Below are positions 15,827-25,624 of a DNA stretch of 64,000 bases, piece after piece. Position 1 is the first letter of the stretch. Every line of letters starts with the position of its first letter. Position numbers and translations under genes: made by a program. The notes beneath the pieces are model-generated. The model ran no database searches. It saw only the letters and a program-made list of their open reading frames with translations, and was not told the DNA's origin. The stretch is from Streptomyces sp. NBC_00237 (GTDB lineage: Bacteria; Actinomycetota; Actinomycetes; Streptomycetales; Streptomycetaceae), in assembly GCF_026342435.1 (NCBI RefSeq), contig NZ_JAPEMT010000002.1, positions 2,294,001-2,358,000 of the forward strand, written 5' to 3'.

Positions 15827-18800
15827 GCATGTCGATGTCGCAGTTGGCCCGCTGCGACCTCGTCGCGTCGATGACGGCGGGGTGCCCGGCCCCCAGCACC
15901 GTACGCATGGTGGCGACGGTCTGCTCGTAGATCTCCTTGGCCCGTTCGGTCTCGCCGAGGTCCTTGAGGTCGTACGAGAGGTTGAGCCGGAAGGCCAGGT
16001 AGTCCGGGTGCTCCACGCCGCTGACGAGGGCGCTGGACTCGGTGATCTCCTCCCCCAGCGCGCGGGCCGGTGCCAGCTCTCCCATCAGGGCGAGGTCGCT
16101 GGCGAGGTTGGACTTCACGAGCAGCGTGCGCACGTGCTGCGGGCTGAGCAGTTGACTCAGCCCGTCCACCGCGGCCTGGTTCAGGCTGCGGGCCTCCTCG
16201 ACCTGCCCGATCAGGCGCAGGCTGACGGCGAGGTTGGTGGCGGTCGCGTACGTGTGCGGGTGGTGGGAGCCCAGCACCTCCCGGCACATCTCCATCGCCT
16301 CGCGGCCGAGCCGGGCGGCGTTGTCGAGGTCGCCGGTCTGCCGCAGGTCGGTGGCGTGGTTGAGCGCCGCCCAGGCACGCATGTGCTGGTCCTCGCCCGG
16401 CCGGGACTGGTGGTATTCGAGGACTTCCCTGGAGAGGACGAAGGCGTCCTGGTGGCTGCCCAGCTTGCGGCGGGCCACGGACAGTTCGCGGGAGGCCCAG
16501 GCGACCATCGGGTGGTCCTCGCCGAGCATCAGCAGTGCCCGCTCCCGCAGTTGCTGCTGCCCCTCAGCGGCTTCCTGGTAGCGGGCCAGCTCCTGCACGT
16601 CGATGTACAGGCAGTGCAGGCTGAGCATGGTCTGCATGTGGTCGTCGCCGAGGACCTCGACCCGGCGCTGATAGGTGTCCTCGTCGATCCGGTACGCCTC
16701 TTCCAGGTCCTCGGCGCGGGACGAGAGCCGCAGGCTGACCGCGTAGTTGTGGGCGGCCTGGAGGGTCGCGGGATCGTCGGGGCCGAACTCGCGCGCCAGC
16801 GCCTCGTAGGCCAGCTGGTCCAGTGCGCGGGCGCTGAAGAAGTCGCCGCGCGCGCGGTGCAGCAGGGCGAGGAAGCTGACCGCCCGCTGGGTGGCGGGGT
16901 GCCGCTCGCCGAGCGCGCCCCGGCACCGCTCCACGGTCTTCTCCTGGAGTTCGAACGCCTCCGCGTACCGGTTGCGCCAGCGGAGCACCTCGGCGCGGAC
17001 CTGGTCGATCTCCAGTACGTGCTCGTGGTCGTCGCCCAGGGTGCGGCGCCACACGGCGGACGCCCGGTCGCCGACCTCCAGGGCTTCCTGGTAGTCACTC
17101 CTGGCCAGCAGGAAGCGGGTCTCGTTGAGGACCAGCTGGCGCACCCAGGGGTCCTCGCAGTCGATCATCCCGGACGCCCGTACGTGCGGCAGCAGACTGA
17201 AGTAGAGGGGCCACTCGGCCGGGCGCTGCGGATTGCGCGGGTCCGCGTGGGCGAGGATCTCGTGCGCGCAGTGGCGCATTTCCGCGCGTTCCTGCTCGTT
17301 CATCTGCTGGATGAGCACGCGCTGCACCAGCCGGTGGACCTGGATGGTCGACTTGCGGTGGTCGATGCGGGCCAGGGCGTAACGGCCGATCTCGCGCACG
17401 GCGCGGCCCAGCTTGATGGGGTCGTCGAGGGTGTCCCGCAGCGCGGTCGGCGCGGCGACTCCCCGTACCGCCGAGAACAGGTCCCAGTCGATGGGCTCGG
17501 GCGCGAAGAAGGCGCAGACCTGGAGGAGCTGGAGGGCGGCCGGATGGCTCTCGCGGAGGCGGTCCAGCGAGACGTTCCAGGCGGCGGCCACGGGAAGCTG
17601 GTAGTCCGGCGGCGGGGCCGTCTGGAGCAGCTCCGCGTACTTGGTCTCGAAGAGATCCAGGTACTGGGTGACGGGCATCCCCGTCTCGGCAAGCCATACG
17701 GCGGCCTGCTCGACGGCCAGGGGAAGGTCCCCGAGCGATTCCGCCAGCCGGTCGGCGGCTTCGTCGGGAATCTGCTGACTGCGCCGCCTGATCAAGGCAA
17801 CGCTCTCCTCGCGTGCGAACACATCGACCTCTAGTGAACTGGCTAGGCTGGACCACTGGGAGTTTCGGGACGTGACCATCACCCGTCCCGGTCCGTCGTT
17901 CGGGAAGAACTTCCGAACTTCGTACGGGTCCTCCGCATTGTCGAAGACCAAGAGCCAGTTCGAGTACGGGGTGCCGACTCGCAACGCCTCCAGCACTGCC
18001 GGTACGGCGCTTCGGTCGGCGCCCACCCGCAGGCCCATCTGCTCCCCGAGTTCGATCAGGGACTGCACGATGAGACTCGTCTGCTCGGAGGGAACCCACC
18101 AGACGAGCTGGTAGTCCCTGCTGTTCCGGTAGACGTATTCGATGGCGATCTGGGACTTGCCCACACCGCCCATGCCGTGCAGTGCCTCGGGGAGGACTGC
18201 GGTGACTTCGGTACCGCCGGAGAGGCTGCTGCTGGTCAGACGCTCACTGAGCCGTGCCAGCAGGTCCTCCCGCCCGGTGAAGTTCCGGTTGCGCTGCGGC
18301 ACGTTGCCCCAGAGCCGAGCCGGCCTCGCGGCCGACGGGGGCGGGTAGGCGGGGCTGGTCTGCGACGCGGTGGACACGGCGGATCCTCCAGGGGCTCCAT
18401 ACGGGGGCGTTTCATGAGATCCGGGCACCGGAATCGGTACGGGTGATGGATGCCCGAAGGTAGTCGAAGGATCACGGACTGTCACATCCGGCGGGCGCGC
18501 GCCCCTGTGATTCCCGGCGGTCGGAGCAGTCGCGCGCGCGCCGACGGCCAGCAGTTGGCCGAGCCGGGAGGCGCGCGCCAGATAGGGCCCGGAGACCGCC
18601 GCCAGCGCCGTGTGCAGCGGGCGCACGAAGGGGCGGGTGCGGTCGTTGACGGGCGGGTCGGCGGCGTCGTGCTCCCAGGCGACGGCGGCCTCGCCGCCGA
18701 CGACGGCGTGGCCGAGGCGCTCGCCGAGCGCCCCTGCGACCTGCCGCAGCACGACCATGGTCTCGGCGCGGGTGCCGAGGCCGAGGAGTTCCTCGCGGAC

Positions 18801-20372
18801 GCCCTCGGGGAAGTCGAAGGAGACTCTTTCCGTGTCCTCGGCGTCGTGGTCGTGGCCGGTGCGGCGCAGCAGTCCGAAGAGCATGATCTCGCCGAGGTTG
18901 AAGTCCCTGGCGCCGGGCAGCGAGTGCTGGATGAGGCGCATGACGGGGAGGTTCAGCGGGGCCGCGGCCAGGCGTTTGGCGAGCGCGTAGGCCAGCGGTG
19001 ACGCCTTGCCCTTGAAGGCACGGACGACCTCGCGGGCACGGTCCTGGCGGGTGCGCCCGGCAGGCGGGTCCGGCTCGGGCTCGGGATGCCTGCGGGCGCC
19101 CAGGTCGCCGTGCGCGCCGGTGAGCAGGACCGCGGCGTCGTAGCGTCCGCCCGGCGAGGCGATGAGGCGGGCCCAGCGGCCGAGGGAGCCCGGGGTCAGC
19201 TCCAGTACCGGTACGGGAACGGGTGGGCGGCCGTGCGGGCGCGCGCGCACGGGGTCGCCGAGTTCGCGCGCCGGAAGGGCGGGGCCGCGCAGCCGCAGGC
19301 GGCGGTTGGCGGCGGCGGGTTCGGGGACGTCGAACCGGGCGCGTACCGCCGTGGGCAGGGTGAACTCCCACAGCTCCTGGGGCATCAGGCTCAGTACGGC
19401 GGTGGCGGAGCTCTGGCCGACGGAGCACAGGAAGGCGGCGGCGGTGCCGTCCCGCCAGGCTCCGCCGACCCCGTCGGTGAGGACGAGGACCAGGCTGTCG
19501 GGGCCCGGGGAGGCGGCTCCGTCGTGGGCGGGCGGTCCGGTGCCGCTGAGGTCGAGGGGGGCGACGGTGAGGGAGCGGAAGGCGGCGGTCTGCTCCAGGA
19601 GGGTGCGCAGGCGGCGGACGGTGTCCTGCCACAGGGCCATGGAGAAGTGGGCGTCGACCAGGAGCAGCAGCCGCAGCCGCCGCTCGCGCACGGGGCGGCA
19701 GACGGGGACCCAGAGTTCCTCCTGCGCGGCGCGTTCGGCGGTGGCCTCCTCGTCGAGTTCCCAGGCGTCGGGGACGTCGGCGTACAGGCGCAGGGGGCGC
19801 AGGGCGCGGGCGAGCGCGAGGGCTTCGGGGAGCGGGGCGGCGACCGTCGTCGTACGGGCCGGGTCGGTGCCGTCGGGGCGCAGGACGCTCCACGGGGGGC
19901 TCCAGCCGCCGGGTTCCGGCAGGAGTTGCCGTAACGGTCCTTCCGCGGGGTCCGGATCCTCCGGGCCGCCCTCGGCCCGGCCCGTCGGGGAGGCTGCGTA
20001 CCGTGCGTACGGAAAGGTGGTGGCGGCCTCCAGGAGATCGGGCTCCTCCCGGGCGGTCTCCTCGCCGACTTCCTGGTCGGACCCGGTGACCGGCTCGCTC
20101 CGCTTCTCGCTCTGCGGCTCGCCCTTGGGCTCGCTCCCCTTGTGCCCCTTGCGCCCCTTGTGCGCGCCGGGTGTGCGCGCGGGCTCGTCCGTCGGTGGGC
20201 ACCCCTCCTCGGTGGCCGGTCCGGGACCGGTCGGGCGGGGCCGCGTCGGGGGTACGGGCAGTTCGGGGCGCCAGCGGTAGGGCGCGGCGTTGTCCTGGCA
20301 GGCCGCGAGGTAGAGGGCGTCGAGAAGTTCCGGCCAGGAGGGGCCGGATCGCGGGGTCTCGCCGCCGGTCAC
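15816..20372 (-). CDS. SAV_2336/vWA-like - NB-ARC - TPR fusion (FxSxx-COOH system TPR protein, FxsT-like)
   Basis: A 1518-codon open frame without an internal stop. Residues about 1-660 are a SAV_2336-type region opening PSWPELLDALYLAACQDNA, with a low-complexity basic linker and a vWA-like core (LLLLVDAHFSM resembling a degenerate MIDAS, then LVLVLTDGVGG). After a Pro-rich linker come an NB-ARC STAND ATPase (GNVPQRNRNFTGRE, Walker A HGMGGVGKSQIA, LLVFDNAED) and about ten TPR units typical of FxSxx-COOH system TPR proteins. The GTG at 20372 overlaps the MoxR gene stop (GTGA). An internal GTG at 18377 with GGAGG seven bases upstream could start a separate 853-aa NB-ARC-TPR protein. Confidence 0.85.
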   Translation of the reverse strand: MTGGETPRSGPSWPELLDALYLAACQDNAAPYRWRPELPVPPTRPRPTGPGPATEEGCPPTDEPARTPGAHKGRKGHKGSEPKGEPQSEKRSEPVTGSDQEVGEETAREEPDLLEAATTFPYARYAASPTGRAEGGPEDPDPAEGPLRQLLPEPGGWSPPWSVLRPDGTDPARTTTVAAPLPEALALARALRPLRLYADVPDAWELDEEATAERAAQEELWVPVCRPVRERRLRLLLLVDAHFSMALWQDTVRRLRTLLEQTAAFRSLTVAPLDLSGTGPPAHDGAASPGPDSLVLVLTDGVGGAWRDGTAAAFLCSVGQSSATAVLSLMPQELWEFTLPTAVRARFDVPEPAAANRRLRLRGPALPARELGDPVRARPHGRPPVPVPVLELTPGSLGRWARLIASPGGRYDAAVLLTGAHGDLGARRHPEPEPDPPAGRTRQDRAREVVRAFKGKASPLAYALAKRLAAAPLNLPVMRLIQHSLPGARDFNLGEIMLFGLLRRTGHDHDAEDTERVSFDFPEGVREELLGLGTRAETMVVLRQVAGALGERLGHAVVGGEAAVAWEHDAADPPVNDRTRPFVRPLHTALAAVSGPYLARASRLGQLLAVGARATAPTAGNHRGARPPDVTVRDPSTTFGHPSPVPIPVPGSHETPPYGAPGGSAVSTASQTSPAYPPPSAARPARLWGNVPQRNRNFTGREDLLARLSERLTSSSLSGGTEVTAVLPEALHGMGGVGKSQIAIEYVYRNSRDYQLVWWVPSEQTSLIVQSLIELGEQMGLRVGADRSAVPAVLEALRVGTPYSNWLLVFDNAEDPYEVRKFFPNDGPGRVMVTSRNSQWSSLASSLEVDVFAREESVALIRRRSQQIPDEAADRLAESLGDLPLAVEQAAVWLAETGMPVTQYLDLFETKYAELLQTAPPPDYQLPVAAAWNVSLDRLRESHPAALQLLQVCAFFAPEPIDWDLFSAVRGVAAPTALRDTLDDPIKLGRAVREIGRYALARIDHRKSTIQVHRLVQRVLIQQMNEQERAEMRHCAHEILAHADPRNPQRPAEWPLYFSLLPHVRASGMIDCEDPWVRQLVLNETRFLLARSDYQEALEVGDRASAVWRRTLGDDHEHVLEIDQVRAEVLRWRNRYAEAFELQEKTVERCRGALGERHPATQRAVSFLALLHRARGDFFSARALDQLAYEALAREFGPDDPATLQAAHNYAVSLRLSSRAEDLEEAYRIDEDTYQRRVEVLGDDHMQTMLSLHCLYIDVQELARYQEAAEGQQQLRERALLMLGEDHPMVAWASRELSVARRKLGSHQDAFVLSREVLEYHQSRPGEDQHMRAWAALNHATDLRQTGDLDNAARLGREAMEMCREVLGSHHPHTYATATNLAVSLRLIGQVEEARSLNQAAVDGLSQLLSPQHVRTLLVKSNLASDLALMGELAPARALGEEITESSALVSGVEHPDYLAFRLNLSYDLKDLGETERAKEIYEQTVATMRTVLGAGHPAVIDATRSQRANCDIDMLSL

Positions 20373-21523
20373 CCGGAATCCCCCCGTCCGGGGCGGTTGC
20401 CGAACGTGGGGGCGGAGCCGTCGAGCCGGTGCCAGACGCTCTCCGCGAGGGCGAGGAGGTCTCCGGGCTGCTCCTCCGCGCCGTAGGAGGTGGCGATGTA
20501 GAGGGAGTTGAGGAGTTGGTCGATGGAGAGGCCGCCGTAGTCCCTGCTGCGTTCGAGGAAGCGGGCGATGAGCGGGCCGCCGAGCCGTTCGGCGGTGTCC
20601 TCGCCGAAGTGCGCGGCGAGCATGTGCGCGAGGTCCTGCTCCTCGGGTTCGGGCATGCGCAGGACCAGACAGCGGCGCAGGAAGGCGGGTGGGAACTCGC
20701 GTTCGCTGTTGGAGGTCATCACGACGAACGGGAACGCCTGGCAGACCACCCGGCCGCCGGTGATCACGGCTTCGCCCTCGGGGTCGTCGGTCAGCACCGT
20801 CACGGACGGCTGGCGGCGCCTCGCCCGCAGCAGTTCCGGGATCGGGTAGGAGCCTTCTTCGAAGACGCTGAGCAGGTCGTTCGCGAGGTCGAGGTCGCTC
20901 TTGTCGAGCTCGTCGACGAGCAGGACGCGGGGTTCCGCGTACGGCAGGAGCGCCGTGCCGAGGGGGCCGAGCTGGATGTAGTCGCCGACGTCGGGGGGCG
21001 ACGGGGCGGCGTCGTCCTTGCCGCCGGGGTCGGCGGCCACCGCGCGCAGGGTCGCGCTGTCCTGGACGCGGCCGATGGCGTCGTACTCGTACAGACCCCG
21101 CTGGAGGGTCGTACGGCTGCTGATGTGCCAGCGCAGCACGCGTCCCAGGCGCAACTCGCGGCTCACCCGGTAGGCGAGGCTGGACTTGCCGGTGCCCGGC
21201 CGCCCGATCACGAGCAGGGGCCTGCGCAGCAGCAGGGCCGCGTTGACCATTTCGGCCTCGCGGCGGGCGAAGCCGGTGAGCGCGCGGACGGGCGGGCTGC
21301 CGCCGAGCCTGCGTACGGTCTCCTCCTCGTCGGGAGGCGGCGGACCGAGGGTGGGCCCGCCGGTGAAGGTGCGCCAGGGCGGGGCCTCGGGGAGCACGCT
21401 GCGGAGGGTGATGTCCTTCAGCGGTTCGCCCGTACCCCGGTAGATCCACCAGCGGGGCCTGGCGCCTCCGCCCTGGCCGTTGCCGGAAGTGGTGGACGCC
21501 GCAGCGTCGGCAGGGAACGTCAC
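20369..21523 (-). CDS. MoxR-type AAA+ ATPase of a vWA-MoxR-VMAP system
   Basis: A 384-aa AAA+ ATPase. It has Walker A VIGRPGTGKSSLAYR, Walker B VLLVDELDKSDLD, a sensor-1 region VVMTSNSEREFPPAFLRRC with the arginine finger, and a C-terminal lid with LSIDQLLNSLYIATS. MoxR ATPases act as chaperones for partner vWA proteins; here the neighbours on both sides (VMAP upstream, vWA-like downstream) overlap it by 4 nt, so all three should be made in fixed proportion. GTG at 21523 follows GGAGAGGAGAG. The roughly 90-residue N-terminal tail is Pro/Gly-rich. Confidence 0.88.
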   Translation of the reverse strand: MTFPADAAASTTSGNGQGGGARPRWWIYRGTGEPLKDITLRSVLPEAPPWRTFTGGPTLGPPPPDEEETVRRLGGSPPVRALTGFARREAEMVNAALLLRRPLLVIGRPGTGKSSLAYRVSRELRLGRVLRWHISSRTTLQRGLYEYDAIGRVQDSATLRAVAADPGGKDDAAPSPPDVGDYIQLGPLGTALLPYAEPRVLLVDELDKSDLDLANDLLSVFEEGSYPIPELLRARRRQPSVTVLTDDPEGEAVITGGRVVCQAFPFVVMTSNSEREFPPAFLRRCLVLRMPEPEEQDLAHMLAAHFGEDTAERLGGPLIARFLERSRDYGGLSIDQLLNSLYIATSYGAEEQPGDLLALAESVWHRLDGSAPTFGNRPGRGDSG

Positions 21524-24342
21524 AGTCTCTCCTCTCCAGTCGTGGGGGGAGGGACCGCGACAGCGCCCGTGTGCGCGACGGGCATCCGGTCCGGATCGTC
21601 CCACAGCAAAGCGACATGGCGGCCGACAGAGAAATACTCTTCAGCATCGGACATACCGGGCGACGTGCGCAATGCCCTGACCAGACCGGGTAGTTGGCGC
21701 GGGTCATGTTCGGTCAGCAACTGGTTCAGAGCGTTGCGGAACGCGGGGTCCCGCTCCCCCCTCCGGTCCCACAGAACAACCGGAACCCCGGCCCTCAGCG
21801 CCTCCGAGAGCTCATCGAGCCCCCCGCGCTCTCCTTCCGTGCTTCGACCGCCTCCCGGCGGTGCGCTCAGCACGACGACGGCGGGCGGCGGGTCGGACAG
21901 CAGATGCTGGCGGCCGTCCTCGGGGAACCAGTGCACCCGGCCCGCCCGGCCGTCGACGAAGGCACTCCACCTGCGCGCCCAACGGACGTGCACGTCGCGC
22001 CGATTGAGGCGCTCCAGGCTACGCAACACGACGTGATGCTCCTCCCCCAGCACACCCTCCACTCCTTGGGAGGCATCCTTGCGCCAGCGTTCCACGCCGA
22101 GGCCCAGCCAGTCTCGCGGGAGCACAAATTCGACCGCCAGATCCGCACTTTGGGGGTAATCCTCGGCACCTTCCACGTGCCGGAGGAGCCTGCGCACCTC
22201 GTATTCGGCGTCCCGGAGGTCGATCCTCCGGTCCGGGCCGCGCAGTTGCTCCCCGTTCGGAACCCGCCACCAGTGGGACAGCAGGGCGTCGCTGCCCGGT
22301 GCCGCGTCGAGCAGGGGTTGCAGCCGGACGATGAGGTAGCCGTCGGGCCGCCAGACACTCGGGGGCCCCGCTTCCCCTTCCGGCTCTTCCGCCGCCTTCT
22401 CCTCTTCTGCTTCCTCCTCTTCCGCTTCCTCCTCTTCCGCTTCCCTCTCTTCCGCGCACTGGTTCCGGCCCTCGGCCTCCGCCGGGGCGGGATCCGGCAC
22501 CGGGGAGGGGTCGTTGGCCAGCGCCCAGGCGAGTATGGCGCTCCGCTCCTCGGCCCCGACGGCACCGGCAGCCAGCAGTTCGCGCAGCACCCGGAAGCAG
22601 GGGAGGGACTCTCCCGGACGGGAGTTGAGGGAGGCGGCGTGCAGGAAGACCGCCCAGGGTTCGGTGCAGAGGGCGGGCGCCCCGACGTGCCCGAGGCCCC
22701 GCAGGAACCGCGCGTACCTGCGCCACAGGTGCGGGACCCTCACGGACTCCAGCAGGGAGAAGAGTTCGTTCCACTGTCCGTCGAGGAAGAGTTCGACCTC
22801 CAGGGCGGCGACGAAGACCTTGAGGTCCTTGATCGCTTTCGTGCTGCCGTCCAGAACTTCCAGGTACTCGACCAGCAGGGCCAGCCCCTCCGGGCGTTGG
22901 CGCAGTTCGGTCATCAGCTGGAGGACGAGCAGGCGGAGGGACTTGCCGGTCAGCCGGTCCCCGGCGGTGCGCAGGGTGACGCCGAAGTGCACCATGAGAT
23001 CGCGCAGCGTCGCGTCGTCCTGGAGGCAGTCGACCGCGGCGACGGCGTCGACCAGGTACTTCGGCAGGGCGGGCCCCGCCTGCGGGGCGGGCCACTCGGA
23101 AGCGGGCGCCCGGGACTCCTCGGTCACCCGGGTCTCCTCGGACGCCCGGATCTCCTCGGGCACCCGGGTCTTCTCGGTCACCCTGGCCTCTCCGCCGAAC
23201 GTGCCGTTCGACCCGTACCGGCCGCGCCCCCCGCCCGGGGCCTCCGCCGCGCTCGGGGCTTCCCCCGCGCCGTCCCGACCCACGACGGCTCCGCAGCACA
23301 GCCGGTCCAGTACGGCGAGCGCCTCCTGCGTGGCGACGGTGTCCCCGCCCAGTCCCGCGACCGCCTCGCGCAGGGTGGGGCAGCCGTCGCGCTGCTCCAG
23401 GCAGGCTTCTATCAGGGCTTGTACGCGCTGGAGGGGGACGGGGTGGTCCCGCGCGCTGCGGCGCACCGCCCTGGGTAAGGACATGCGCAGTCCGAGCCCC
23501 AGGTCGTAGTCGATCTGCGGTATGTCGAGCAGGGCCCCGGCCAGTTCGCGCTGGTCCTGCGCGGAGGGGGGACGGCAGACCCGCACCGGCGGCGACCGCA
23601 GGGCACCGCCCAGCGGCGACCAGAAGCCGACCGCGGCCTCGACCGGCAGCATCCAGGCGACCTTGGTCTCCGGGCGGGTGTGCGCGGCGGTGACCAGCCC
23701 CACGACGCGGCTCTTCGCCGGGTCCCAGACGGCGGCTCCGCTGAAGCCGCCTTCGAGTGCGGCACCTGTGACCTGCCTGCCTTCGAGCTGCACCCAACTG
23801 GGGCAGGCGCCGCCGGTGCCGACGAGCCTGCTCTCGGTGACGATGCCGTCCGAGAGGCCGTTCGGGTAGCCGAGGACGAGTACGGGCTGTCCGGCGGGGT
23901 CACCGCAGGGCGCGAGCGGCAGGGGCAGGCAGCCGGGCGGCAGGGGAGGCGCGTCGACCGCCAGGGAGAGGGCGGCGAAGTCGCCTCGGTCCTCGTTGAG
24001 GTGGCCGGGCTCGCTGACGTCGAGACGCGGCGTGGGCACCCAACTCCCCTGCACCAGGCTCGCCTTGGCGGCCCAGCCGCGCCCGGGAATGTCGACGAGC
24101 ACTTCGAGGGGGCCAGGACCGGGCCTGGCGCCGGTCCCGTCGTCGTCCGACTCCCTGCGCCCGGTGATGTCGGTGAGGACGTGGGCACAGGTGATGACGT
24201 GCAGCGGCCGGGAGCCGCCCAGCGACACCAGGACTCCGGCGCCCGCGGGGCCGCCGCCCGGAAACAGCAGGCGCACCTGACCGGCCTGCGGACCCCGCGC
24301 CTGGGGGCCACGTTCCTGAAGACCCCGCGCCTGAGGACCCAA
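21520..24342 (-). CDS. Trypsin-like protease-effector-associated-VMAP-C protein
   Basis: A 940-aa protein. The N-terminal third is a chymotrypsin-fold protease with a complete triad: H54 (ITCAHVL), D121 (EDRGDFAALS), S201 (EGGFSGAAV). Next come a helical effector-associated domain (about 255-360), Pro/Glu-rich linkers and a second helical region. A strongly acidic E-rich stretch (about 620-650) precedes a C-terminal VMAP-C domain with the typical PVVLWDRRGE and HVALLWDDPDRMP motifs. No secretion signal, so the protease acts inside the cell, presumably unleashed by the MoxR/vWA partners. The TTG at 24342 is the only in-frame start behind GGGGGGAGG. First gene of the operon. Confidence 0.85.
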   Translation of the reverse strand: MGPQARGLQERGPQARGPQAGQVRLLFPGGGPAGAGVLVSLGGSRPLHVITCAHVLTDITGRRESDDDGTGARPGPGPLEVLVDIPGRGWAAKASLVQGSWVPTPRLDVSEPGHLNEDRGDFAALSLAVDAPPLPPGCLPLPLAPCGDPAGQPVLVLGYPNGLSDGIVTESRLVGTGGACPSWVQLEGRQVTGAALEGGFSGAAVWDPAKSRVVGLVTAAHTRPETKVAWMLPVEAAVGFWSPLGGALRSPPVRVCRPPSAQDQRELAGALLDIPQIDYDLGLGLRMSLPRAVRRSARDHPVPLQRVQALIEACLEQRDGCPTLREAVAGLGGDTVATQEALAVLDRLCCGAVVGRDGAGEAPSAAEAPGGGRGRYGSNGTFGGEARVTEKTRVPEEIRASEETRVTEESRAPASEWPAPQAGPALPKYLVDAVAAVDCLQDDATLRDLMVHFGVTLRTAGDRLTGKSLRLLVLQLMTELRQRPEGLALLVEYLEVLDGSTKAIKDLKVFVAALEVELFLDGQWNELFSLLESVRVPHLWRRYARFLRGLGHVGAPALCTEPWAVFLHAASLNSRPGESLPCFRVLRELLAAGAVGAEERSAILAWALANDPSPVPDPAPAEAEGRNQCAEEREAEEEEAEEEEAEEEKAAEEPEGEAGPPSVWRPDGYLIVRLQPLLDAAPGSDALLSHWWRVPNGEQLRGPDRRIDLRDAEYEVRRLLRHVEGAEDYPQSADLAVEFVLPRDWLGLGVERWRKDASQGVEGVLGEEHHVVLRSLERLNRRDVHVRWARRWSAFVDGRAGRVHWFPEDGRQHLLSDPPPAVVVLSAPPGGGRSTEGERGGLDELSEALRAGVPVVLWDRRGERDPAFRNALNQLLTEHDPRQLPGLVRALRTSPGMSDAEEYFSVGRHVALLWDDPDRMPVAHTGAVAVPPPTTGEERL

Positions 24343-24601
24343 TGCCGGTCACCTCCCCCCGAGCGTCGGTCGCGCGTGCGGTGCTCGCGCGGAGCTGAAC
24401 CCGTGCGGCGTGACGTCGCGCGGCGACACGTGCCCGTGTACGGCGACAGCGCCGACCCGCGGCCTCCAAGGCGAAGGTAACCCGGAACCGGAACCCCTGA
24501 GAATGCCCGGACACCTTTCGGGACGCCGCCGACAGGCGTGCGGTTGCGCGGACTTGGCGCGCGTGCGGGCCCTTGTCAGTGGCAGGTGCCACACTCTGAC
24601 C

Positions 24602-24832
24602 ATGACTGACAACAGCGCCGAGAAGCAGCCCGTGAAGGGCCCCGCCAGCTATTTCCCGTCCATCGAGCAGAAGTACGGCCGCCCGGTCGTGGAGTGGAAG
24701 GAGCTGATCCGCGCCTCGGACCTGACCAAGCACATGGACCTGGTCAACTGGCTGAAGTCGGAGCACGGGATGGGCCACGGCCACGCGAACGCGCTGGTGG
24801 CCCACACGCTGGCCGAGGACAAGGGGAAGTAG
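24602..24832 (+). CDS. DUF4287 domain protein
   Basis: A 76-aa protein with the DUF4287 pattern: SYFPSIEQKYGRPVVEW, followed by MDLVNWLKSEHGMGHGHANALVAH. The family is small, cytoplasmic and functionally uncharacterised. It starts at ATG 24602 and diverges from the trypsin-VMAP operon, sharing a 259-bp promoter region; no functional link to that operon is evident. Confidence 0.85.
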   Translation: MTDNSAEKQPVKGPASYFPSIEQKYGRPVVEWKELIRASDLTKHMDLVNWLKSEHGMGHGHANALVAHTLAEDKGK

Positions 24833-24872
24833 GGGCGTCCGGAAAGAGCGGGAAGGAGGGATCTCCCGGGAA

Positions 24873-25523
24873 TCACCCCTCCTTCGACCGGCGGAGCTTG
24901 CGCCGGGCCAGCAGGCCGGGGTTGCGGACGTAGATGCCGCCCATGGAGCCGTTGCCGCTGACACGGACGAGTGGAGTGCCGGGCTGCGGCTCGCCCTTGG
25001 TCTTGTCCCAGAGGCCGCCGATGCCGGGGTCGACGCCGTCGGAGTCGACCTGCCACCCCTCGGGCACGATCAGGACGACGGAGGCCATTCCGCCGTGCGC
25101 CTCCACCTCGATCACCTTGTGCCGTACGACGGTCCGGGTGAAGTCGAGCGTGACGCCGCCCATGCCGCCGTGGGCGACGATGCGCGAGGGCACCTGCCAG
25201 GCCCCGGCCTTGGACCTCCCGTGCACGCCGCCCTTGACCACCAGCGGCTCTCCCGCGTCGGCGGCCTCCCGTTCCCCGTACTCCTCGGGCACCAAGTCGT
25301 CGGTGAGCGGGACGAGTTCGGCGACGGTCTTGGCGGTCAGCGCCAGTCCGAGCCGCTCGTCCAGCTCCTCCATGTCGAGCCGCCCCTCGGCTGCGGCCTC
25401 CCGCAACTGCTCCACGACGGCCTCACGATCGGCGTCGGAAGCGCGCAGCGGACGACGGACGACCCCTTCGGGACGCCCCTTCGGCTCGGGGGGCGGGCCT
25501 GAGGCGGCGGAATCTATGGTCAT
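24873..25523 (-). CDS. DUF1707 (SHOCT-like) domain protein
   Basis: A 216-aa protein with an N-terminal DUF1707 domain (LRASDADREAVVEQLREAA, then GRLDMEELDERLGLALTAKT, residues about 27-75) and a C-terminal beta-helix-like region resembling LiaF/DUF2154 domains (AHGGMGGVTLDFTRTVV; AHGGMASVVLIVPEGW). There is no membrane segment, so it is cytoplasmic or peripheral. DUF1707 proteins are abundant in actinomycetes and of unknown role; relation to envelope-stress sensing is only suggested by the LiaF-like part. ATG at 25523; convergent with the DUF4287 gene. Confidence 0.85.
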   Translation of the reverse strand: MTIDSAASGPPPEPKGRPEGVVRRPLRASDADREAVVEQLREAAAEGRLDMEELDERLGLALTAKTVAELVPLTDDLVPEEYGEREAADAGEPLVVKGGVHGRSKAGAWQVPSRIVAHGGMGGVTLDFTRTVVRHKVIEVEAHGGMASVVLIVPEGWQVDSDGVDPGIGGLWDKTKGEPQPGTPLVRVSGNGSMGGIYVRNPGLLARRKLRRSKEG

Positions 25524-25624
25524 GCGCCGATGATACGAAGCCTCCCTTCGTCGCCCCTGCCTCGTCGCGGCTGTGTAGGTTGCCGGTTGAATGCAGTACG
25601 TGAAGAGATGAAGAGGTACGTGTG

